Source: Roseovarius lutimaris (GTDB taxonomy: Bacteria; Pseudomonadota; Alphaproteobacteria; Rhodobacterales; Rhodobacteraceae). Taken from it: 64,000 nucleotides of DNA. Location of the stretch: the NCBI RefSeq assembly GCF_900115165.1, contig NZ_FOVP01000020.1, positions 1 to 64,000 of the forward strand, read 5' to 3'. Below, piece after piece: positions 56,052 to 64,000 of this stretch. Below the pieces are notes generated by a model. That model did no database searches, was not told where the DNA came from, and was given only the letters and a program-made list of their open reading frames with translations. Made by a program: the position numbers and the translations under genes. Positions within the stretch are counted from its first letter, which is position 1. Every line of letters begins with the position of its first letter.

Positions 56052-57590
56052 ATGGGTATCCAAGCAGCAGAGATTTCTGCGATCCTTAAGGACCAGATCA
56101 AGAATTTCGGTCAAGAGGCCGAAGTGGCCGAGATTGGTCGGGTTCTGTCGGTCGGTGACGGTATTGCGCGCGTTCACGGTCTTGACAATGTGCAGGCCGG
56201 CGAGCTGGTCGAATTCCCCGGTGGCATCATGGGGATGGCACTTAACCTTGAGGCCGATAACGTCGGCGTCGTGATCTTCGGGTCGGACCGTGAGATCAAG
56301 GAAGGCGACACCGTCAAACGGACAAAGTCGATTGTGGACGTTCCGATCGGTGACGGGCTTTTGGGTCGTGTTGTCGACGGCCTTGGCAACCCGCTTGACG
56401 GCAAGGGCCCGATCAAGACCAAGACACGCGGCCTGGCCGATGTGAAGGCGCCGGGCATCATCCCGCGTAAATCGGTTCATGAACCGATGGCGACCGGTCT
56501 CAAATCGGTTGACGCGATGATCCCGATTGGCCGTGGCCAGCGCGAACTTATCATTGGCGACCGTCAGACCGGCAAGACCGCCGTGGCGCTTGACACCATT
56601 CTGAACCAAAAGGTGTATAACGAGGCCGCTGGCGACGACGAAAGCAAAAAGCTGTACTGCGTCTACGTTGCGATTGGCCAGAAGCGGTCGACCGTGGCAC
56701 AGCTGGTGAAGAAGCTGGAAGAAAGCGGCGCGATCGAATATTCGATCGTTGTGGCGGCGACCGCCTCTGACCCCGCCCCGATGCAGTTTCTCGCGCCGTA
56801 TTCGGCCACCGCCATGGCCGAGCATTTCCGCGACAATGGCCGTCACGCACTTATCGTTTATGATGACCTTTCCAAGCAGGCCGTTGCCTATCGCCAGATG
56901 TCGCTGCTTCTGCGCCGTCCGCCCGGTCGCGAAGCCTATCCTGGGGACGTTTTCTATCTTCACTCCCGCCTGCTGGAGCGGTCGGCCAAGCTGAACGAAG
57001 ACAACGGCTCGGGCTCGCTCACGGCTCTGCCGATCATCGAAACCCAGGGCGGTGACGTGTCGGCGTTTATTCCCACCAACGTGATTTCGATCACCGACGG
57101 TCAGATCTTCCTTGAAACCGAACTGTTCTATCAGGGTGTTCGCCCGGCTGTGAACACCGGTCTGTCGGTCTCGCGGGTTGGCTCTTCGGCACAAACCAAC
57201 GCGATGAAATCGGTCGCCGGTCCGGTGAAACTTGAGCTTGCTCAGTATCGCGAAATGGCCGCCTTTGCGCAGTTCGGCTCTGACCTTGATGCCTCGACAC
57301 AGCAGTTGCTGAACCGGGGCGCGCGTCTGACCGAGCTGATGAAGCAGGCCCAGTATTCGCCGCTGACCAACGCCGAGATCGTCTGCGTGATCTATGCCGG
57401 TACCAAGGGGTATCTGGACAAGATCGGTGTCGATCAGGTGGGTCGTTTCGAGGCTGGTTTGCTTGGCCATCTGCGCGGCAAACATGCCGATCTGCTGGAC
57501 TACATCACCAAGGAAGATCCCAAGATCAAGGGTGAGGCCGAGGATAAGATCAAGGCCGCGCTGGACGAATTCGCCGCTGACTTCGCTTAA
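56052..57590 (+). CDS. atpA: F1F0 ATP synthase subunit alpha
   Basis: The non-catalytic F1 subunit has 512 residues. Walker [16 protein letters not shown] is near residue 170. [45 protein letters not shown] and the arginine-finger region [11 protein letters not shown] are complete. It begins with no gap after the atpH stop. Confidence 0.99.
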   Translation: MGIQAAEISAILKDQIKNFGQEAEVAEIGRVLSVGDGIARVHGLDNVQAGELVEFPGGIMGMALNLEADNVGVVIFGSDREIKEGDTVKRTKSIVDVPIGDGLLGRVVDGLGNPLDGKGPIKTKTRGLADVKAPGIIPRKSVHEPMATGLKSVDAMIPIGRGQRELIIGDRQTGKTAVALDTILNQKVYNEAAGDDESKKLYCVYVAIGQKRSTVAQLVKKLEESGAIEYSIVVAATASDPAPMQFLAPYSATAMAEHFRDNGRHALIVYDDLSKQAVAYRQMSLLLRRPPGREAYPGDVFYLHSRLLERSAKLNEDNGSGSLTALPIIETQGGDVSAFIPTNVISITDGQIFLETELFYQGVRPAVNTGLSVSRVGSSAQTNAMKSVAGPVKLELAQYREMAAFAQFGSDLDASTQQLLNRGARLTELMKQAQYSPLTNAEIVCVIYAGTKGYLDKIGVDQVGRFEAGLLGHLRGKHADLLDYITKEDPKIKGEAEDKIKAALDEFAADFA

Positions 57591-57604
57591 GGGGAGATAA
57601 GGCA

Positions 57605-59927
<2,323 letters not shown>

Positions 59928-59943
59928 GAAACGCATGTAGCCC

Positions 59944-59976
59944 CCCGAGCGGACCACAGCATGTGCGCCGCTCGGG
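59944..59976 (+). other. Intercistronic hairpin between atpD and atpC
   Basis: CCCGAGCGG (59944-59952) pairs perfectly with CCGCTCGGG (59968-59976) around a 15-base loop. There is no T run, and a strong AAGGAGG-like site for atpC follows at about 59989. It could slow read-through or protect the upstream message. Confidence 0.7.
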
Positions 59977-60000
59977 CGCTGCATCATCAAGGAGGCCCAA

Positions 60001-60426
60001 ATGGCTGATACAGTGCAATTCGATCTGGTGAGCCCCGAGCGGCTTCTGGCATCGGTCGCCGCCAAAGAGGTGCAGATTCCCGGTGCCGAGGGCGATCTCA
60101 CGGCCATGGCCGACCATGCGCCGCTGATCACCACGCTGCGCCCCGGTGTTCTGAAGGTTTCAGGCCCCGACGGGAGCCGCGAATATGTCGTCACCGGCGG
60201 CTTTGCCGAAATCAGCGGTGACAGCATTTCGGTTCTGGCCGAGCGCGCCATCCCGCGTGAGGACATGACCGCGGAAGAGTTCAAGGCCATGGTGGCCGAG
60301 GCGACAGACAAGCTTGCGCATGCGCAGGAGACCTTTGTCAACGAGCCCGGCCCGGTTGACGATGCCGCCAAGCTTTTGGCGGATATGGTGGCAATTGGCG
60401 ACCACATCGGTCTTTCGGCCAATTAA
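60001..60426 (+). CDS. atpC: F1F0 ATP synthase subunit epsilon
   Basis: The 141-residue epsilon subunit has the beta-sandwich start ([28 protein letters not shown]) and [18 protein letters not shown], then a C-terminal helical part with alanine-rich helices. It closes the atpHAGDC operon and is followed by a terminator. Confidence 0.97.
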   Translation: MADTVQFDLVSPERLLASVAAKEVQIPGAEGDLTAMADHAPLITTLRPGVLKVSGPDGSREYVVTGGFAEISGDSISVLAERAIPREDMTAEEFKAMVAEATDKLAHAQETFVNEPGPVDDAAKLLADMVAIGDHIGLSAN

Positions 60427-60447
60427 GACCTTAAGGTCGTGTTATCT

Positions 60448-60480
60448 AAAGGGGCCGTTCTGCGGCCCTTTTTTCTTTTT
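60448..60480 (+). terminator. Rho-independent terminator after atpC
   Basis: AAAGGGGCCG (60448-60457) pairs with CGGCCCTTTT (60463-60472), including one G-U pair, around TTCTG, and a T-rich tail follows. Confidence 0.92.
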
Positions 60481-60539
60481 CAGTTCTCAATTCTGCCAGA
60501 AGCCCTTATTACCAAAGGCCGGACCCAAGAGGCTAAGCC

Positions 60540-60893
60540 ATGAAAATTTTCATCAATCAGGCCATAGGCATTGATCAGGGCGATGATGTGCTGTTTTCGG
60601 ATTACGAGGACGGTGGGAAAATGTGGACCGGCCATGGCGAGCGTGAGCGGCGCACCAAGGTCGTGTTCAAGACACCGTTCAAATCAGAGCCGGTCGTGCA
60701 TCTTTCGATGTCACTCTGGGATATGGACAGCGCCACCAATGCGCGCGCCGATGTGACGGCGGAAAAGGTCACCCTGAAGGGATTTGACGTGGTGTTTCGC
60801 ACCTGGGCCGATACCCGCGTCGCGCGGGTGCGCGTCCGCTGGATGGCGATCGGCGAGGTGTTTCACGAGGACGACTGGCAGGAGATGTATTAG
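60540..60893 (+). CDS. H-type lectin domain protein
   Basis: The 117-residue protein has no signal peptide. Residues about 35-110 match the H-type lectin (discoidin/Helix pomatia agglutinin) pattern: VVFKTPFKSEPVVHLSMSLWD, then NARADVTAEKVTLKGFDVVF and TWADTRVARVRVRWMAIG. That fold forms trimers or hexamers that bind N-acetylgalactosamine-type sugars. It lies 113 bases after atpC, behind that operon's terminator, with AAGAGG before the ATG. Target and export route are unknown. Confidence 0.82.
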   Translation: MKIFINQAIGIDQGDDVLFSDYEDGGKMWTGHGERERRTKVVFKTPFKSEPVVHLSMSLWDMDSATNARADVTAEKVTLKGFDVVFRTWADTRVARVRVRWMAIGEVFHEDDWQEMY

Positions 60894-60906
60894 GCCCTCC
60901 GCGCGG

Positions 60907-60929
60907 GCGTGGGTTTCACCCACCCTACG
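60907..60929. repeat. GTGGGTTTCACCCACCCTA element, single arm
   Basis: This copy lies between the convergent lectin and prs genes. It matches the 14792-14814 copy in the 23-base core. Confidence 0.85.
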
Positions 60930-60953
60930 ATATTGCGCGCCGTTATCTTGTGA

Positions 60954-61970
60954 TCAGATGCCGAACTGGCCCTCATAGACCGGCTCAAGCGTCGGGGTTT
61001 CGAACAGCGACGACACGCTGGTGCCGTTCCAGATGTTCAGGATGGCCTGGGCAAAGACCGGCGCCGTCGGCAGAATGCGGATATTGTGGGCCGCGCGCAC
61101 GGCGTCATTAGGCGCGATCGTGTCGGTCAGCACCAGCGACTTCATCACCGATTTCTCGACCCGCTCGACCGCCGGGCCGGACATGACACCGTGGCTGATA
61201 TAGGCGTGTACCTCTGAGGCGCCGTTTTCCATCAAAAGCTCGGCCGCCTTGCAAAGCGTGCCGGCGGTGTCGCACATATCGTCAACGATCAGGCATTTCT
61301 TGCCGGTCACATCGCCGATCACGGTCATCTCGGCCACTTCGCCGGCTTTCTCGCGGCGTTTATCGACGATCGAGAGCGGCGCCTCGATCCGTTTGGCCAA
61401 TTCGCGCGCCCGCGCAACGCCGCCGACATCCGGCGAGACGACCATAAGGTCCTCCATCGCGCCCTTGAACTGCATCATGATATCCAGCGCAAAGATCGGC
61501 GAGGCATAGAGGTTATCCACGGGAATGTCGAAAAAGCCCTGAATCTGTGCGGCATGCAGATCCATGGTCAGAACCCGCTCGATCCCCGCCTCAACGATCA
61601 TATTGGCCACCAGCTTGGCCGAGATCGGCGTGCGCGCCTTGGAGCGGCGATCCTGACGGGCATAGCCGAAATAGGGGATCACGGCGGTGATGCGCCCCGC
61701 CGAGGACCGGCGCAGGGCGTCGGCCATGATCAGCAATTCCATCAGGTTGTCATTGGCCGGGTTCGAGGTGGGCTGAATGATGAACATATCCTCGCCGCGC
61801 ACGTTCTCATAGACCTCGACGAAAATCTCGCCATCGTTGAAGCGTTCCACCCGTGCGTCGACAAGACCCACGTTGACGCCGCGATGCATCGACATTCGCC
61901 GGGCGATGGCGGTGGCAAGTGGCATGTTGGCGTTGCCCGAAATGAGCTTGGGTTGCGATGTGGTTGGCAT
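60954..61970 (-). CDS. prs: Ribose-phosphate pyrophosphokinase
   Basis: Prs makes PRPP from ribose 5-phosphate and ATP. I start it at ATG 61970 (338 residues). Family motifs [49 protein letters not shown] and the PRPP-loop [14 protein letters not shown] are all present. It is divergent from the isomerase gene across 102 bases. Confidence 0.98.
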   Translation of the reverse strand: MPTTSQPKLISGNANMPLATAIARRMSMHRGVNVGLVDARVERFNDGEIFVEVYENVRGEDMFIIQPTSNPANDNLMELLIMADALRRSSAGRITAVIPYFGYARQDRRSKARTPISAKLVANMIVEAGIERVLTMDLHAAQIQGFFDIPVDNLYASPIFALDIMMQFKGAMEDLMVVSPDVGGVARARELAKRIEAPLSIVDKRREKAGEVAEMTVIGDVTGKKCLIVDDMCDTAGTLCKAAELLMENGASEVHAYISHGVMSGPAVERVEKSVMKSLVLTDTIAPNDAVRAAHNIRILPTAPVFAQAILNIWNGTSVSSLFETPTLEPVYEGQFGI

Positions 61971-62072
61971 GGTAAAGTCCCCGGCTGTGCAATGTGACAG
62001 ATTCGTGATGTTGACACCGCTTAGCATGCGCCTAGGGTCAGGCAAAGCTATGCAACGGGAGAGCACGCCAAA

Positions 62073-62672
62073 ATGGCCCATATCGACTATTATTTCTCAA
62101 CTTTGTCACCCTATGCCTATCTGGCAGGAACCGGGTTGGAGGAAATTGCGGCCAGGCATGGCGCAACGGTGACCTATAAGCCGCTTGATATCATGGCGCT
62201 GTTTGCGCGCACCGGGGGCACCCCGCCCGCCGAGCGTCATCCCTCGCGCAATGCCTACCGCGCGCAGGAATTGCCGCGTCAGGCGAAAAAGCGCGGTATG
62301 GCGCTTAACCCCAAGCCCGCGCATTGGCCGACCAACCCCGCGCCGTCGTCTTATGCTATCATTGCGGCGCAAAATGCCGGTGGCGGCGATGTCGGGGCTT
62401 TGGCGCATGGTATCATGCACGCCTGTTGGGCCGAGGATCGCGATATTGCCGGGGATGATGTGGTGCGCGAGTGCCTTGAAAAGGCCGGGTTCGATCCCAA
62501 GCTTGCCGATAGCGGGTTGTTGAGCGGGGCCGAAACCTATGCCCGCAACCTTGAAGAGGCGGTGAATGCCGGTGTCTTTGGGGCGCCCTTTTACGTGGTG
62601 GACAGCGGGCAAAGTTTTTGGGGGCAGGACCGCCTCGACGAGCTTGACCTCTCTCTTGCGGGCAAGCTCTGA
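62073..62672 (+). CDS. 2-hydroxychromene-2-carboxylate isomerase family protein
   Basis: The 199-residue protein has a DsbA-like thioredoxin fold of the GST-kappa/HCCA isomerase group. [14 protein letters not shown] is at the start with a catalytic serine near residue 12, and [27 protein letters not shown] is at the end. It uses or binds glutathione in known relatives. No naphthalene-type degradation gene is nearby, so the substrate is open. Confidence 0.88.
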   Translation: MAHIDYYFSTLSPYAYLAGTGLEEIAARHGATVTYKPLDIMALFARTGGTPPAERHPSRNAYRAQELPRQAKKRGMALNPKPAHWPTNPAPSSYAIIAAQNAGGGDVGALAHGIMHACWAEDRDIAGDDVVRECLEKAGFDPKLADSGLLSGAETYARNLEEAVNAGVFGAPFYVVDSGQSFWGQDRLDELDLSLAGKL

Positions 62673-62676
62673 GCCC

Positions 62677-63483
62677 ATGCCGCGTGCAGTAAAGGCCGGG
62701 GTCGAGACCAATTGGACGACCTTCGGGCAGGGGCCGCGCGCGGCGCTGATGATCCATTGCTCGCTGGCCCATAGCGCAAGCTGGGGCGGCATGGCGCGGG
62801 GCTTGTCCGGTGCGCTTAGCATGCTGGCATTTGACGTACCGGGCCATGGGCGCAGTGCCGATTGGGAGCCGCGCGGCGAAATCCAAGGGGTCACCACCGC
62901 GATCGCGGCCAGCTTTCTGGAGGGGCCAACGGATATCATCGGCCATTCCTTTGGCGGGACGGTGGCCTTGCGGCTGGCGATCGAACGCCCGGATCTGGTG
63001 CGCTCTTTGATCCTCTATGAGCCGGTATTTTTCGCCGTGGCGCTTGCCGATCATCCCGAATTGCGCGCGCCCCATGAGGCGGAAATGGCGATGTATTTGC
63101 AAGGTATGGCCGCCGGAGATCATTGTCGCGCAGCAGAAGGCTTTGTCCGGCTCTGGGGCGATGGGCGCGACTGGGCGGATATTCCCGAGACGGTCCGCGC
63201 CTCGATGGCCGCGCAAATGCCGCTGATCGAGGCGGCGGCGCCTGCGCTTTATGACGATGCGGGCGGCATGCTGGCAAGCGGCGCATTGGAGCGGATCACG
63301 GCGCCAACGCTGTTGCTGGAGGGCAATCGCTCACCGACGATCATCGCAGCGATCAACGAGGGGCTGGCGGCGCGTATCGACCGGGTCGAACGCTCGGTGA
63401 TCGTTGGCGCCGGGCATATGGGGCCGATCACCCACCCCGAGCAGGTCAGCTCCGAGGTGCTGCGCTTTCTCGGCTGGACTTGA
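62677..63483 (+). CDS. Alpha/beta-fold hydrolase
   Basis: The 268-residue hydrolase starts at ATG 62677, four bases after the isomerase stop. It has the oxyanion region MIHCSLAHSASWGG, LAFDVPGHGRSADW, the nucleophile elbow IIGHSFGGTVALRLA and the late histidine GAGHMGPITHP. The family covers esterases and epoxide hydrolases, and the substrate is unknown. It is probably co-transcribed with the isomerase. Confidence 0.87.
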   Translation: MPRAVKAGVETNWTTFGQGPRAALMIHCSLAHSASWGGMARGLSGALSMLAFDVPGHGRSADWEPRGEIQGVTTAIAASFLEGPTDIIGHSFGGTVALRLAIERPDLVRSLILYEPVFFAVALADHPELRAPHEAEMAMYLQGMAAGDHCRAAEGFVRLWGDGRDWADIPETVRASMAAQMPLIEAAAPALYDDAGGMLASGALERITAPTLLLEGNRSPTIIAAINEGLAARIDRVERSVIVGAGHMGPITHPEQVSSEVLRFLGWT

Positions 63484-63553
63484 GGCGGGACTCATCCGGT
63501 TCTTGCGTGCTGGCCTCGCGAGGCGCGCGCGCAAGGGCGCGAAGAGCAGCGTG

Positions 63554-64000
63554 TCAGCCACGCGCGACGTTGAGGAAGGTGGTGATCTGGTCCTCGCTGA
63601 TCGACCAGTCGCAGACCAGCCGCATCATAAGCGGCTCGTCACCGGGGCCATTTTCAAGCGGACCATGATAGAGACCATAGACGGCCCCCGCCGCCTTGAG
63701 GCGCTGATGGGTGGCGCGCGGCAGGGTGGCGAAGATCATGTTCACCTCCGGCTCGACCACAAAGGTGGCCTCCGGTATTTCGCGCAGGCCCGCCACCAGC
63801 ATCGCGGCGCGGGCATTGGCGATTTGCGCCAGCTCAAGCCACAGATCACCCTCTAGATACCCAAGCATCTGTGCCGATAAGAACCGGTGTTTCGAGAACA
63901 GATGCGCCGAGCGTTTGCGCCGCAGCTCGAATTCCCAGGCGTTTTCGGGGTTGAAAAAGATCACCGCCTCGACCCCGAGACAGCCGTTCTTGGTGCCGCC
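63554..64000 (-). CDS. Low-specificity L-threonine aldolase, 3' part
   Basis: Only the C-terminal part lies in the window, and the start is beyond base 64000. At the edge the frame reads GGTKNGCLGVEAVIFF, where the lysine is the PLP-binding residue of the threonine aldolase/beta-eliminating lyase family. RRKRSAHLFSKHRFLSAQM and EGDLWLELAQIANA follow. It cleaves threonine and allo-threonine to glycine and acetaldehyde in known relatives. The open frame is intact to the window end. Confidence 0.85.
   Translation of the reverse strand, partial: GGTKNGCLGVEAVIFFNPENAWEFELRRKRSAHLFSKHRFLSAQMLGYLEGDLWLELAQIANARAAMLVAGLREIPEATFVVEPEVNMIFATLPRATHQRLKAAGAVYGLYHGPLENGPGDEPLMMRLVCDWSISEDQITTFLNVARG

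Overview
The window looks like a chromosomal segment of an alphaproteobacterium of the order Rhodobacterales (Roseobacter group). I infer this from high-GC coding with strong third-position bias, the order ybgC-tolQRAB-pal-cpoB-tilS-ftsH, an RpoHII-type heat-shock sigma factor, an atpHAGDC operon without the a/b/c subunit genes beside it, and Rhodobacterales-typical families (UPF0262, DUF2125, Hint-domain protein, LpoA-like lipoprotein beside rsmI-yraN-gshB). It is mostly core genome, dense and operonic, with many 4-bp ATGA/GTGA/TTGA overlaps. I recognise no tRNA, rRNA or CRISPR array.

Layout. 1-1553: an IS3-family insertion sequence has cut a tyrosine-recombinase gene in two; only the integrase N-terminus is left in the window. 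1554-11210: cell-envelope Tol-Pal operon, then tilS, ftsH and a methyltransferase. 11289-14711: MOSC protein, then one-carbon metabolism (fhs, folD). 14829-18813 (minus): glnD and an LpoA-like lipoprotein, divergent from rsmI-yraN-gshB and a hydrolase. 22057-25772 (minus): comM, a glutathione transferase fused to a YHS-like cysteine domain, a phosphatase and cobU. 25867-32360: rpoH, a ChaN-like protein, coaBC, dut, a membrane-anchored ThiF/MoeB-like enzyme, and an M3 peptidase. 32458-37097 (minus): a surface-polysaccharide cluster (kpsT-like, kpsE-like, kdsA, phosphohexomutase). 37376-41471: a UPF0262/phosphatase/NTF2/GNAT operon, an LpxR-like outer-membrane protein and a Hint protein. 41703-45046: rpsD, hisC, prephenate dehydrogenase, extensin-like lipoprotein. 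46276-50060: a ChaC-like cyclotransferase and an ExbB-like/coiled-coil OmpA-like membrane pair. 50072-54306 (minus): M23 peptidase, clpA, gloB. 55491-60426: F1 ATP synthase. 60540-64000: an H-type lectin protein, prs, a DsbA-fold isomerase, a hydrolase, and the 3' end of a threonine aldolase.

Two dispersed repeat families run through the intergenic spaces. One is a GAGTATTT...AAGAAG or ...GATGAAAG tag (six copies), usually next to GC-rich hairpins. The other is a GTGGGTTTCACCCACCCTA element (four copies), once as a two-armed palindrome between fhs and folD.

I did not find a complete, clearly new multi-gene system. The best candidates for undescribed biology are the ExbB-like/coiled-coil OmpA pair at 46873-50060, the GST-YHS fusion, the membrane-anchored ThiF-like enzyme, the lone H-type lectin protein after the ATP synthase operon, and the two repeat families.
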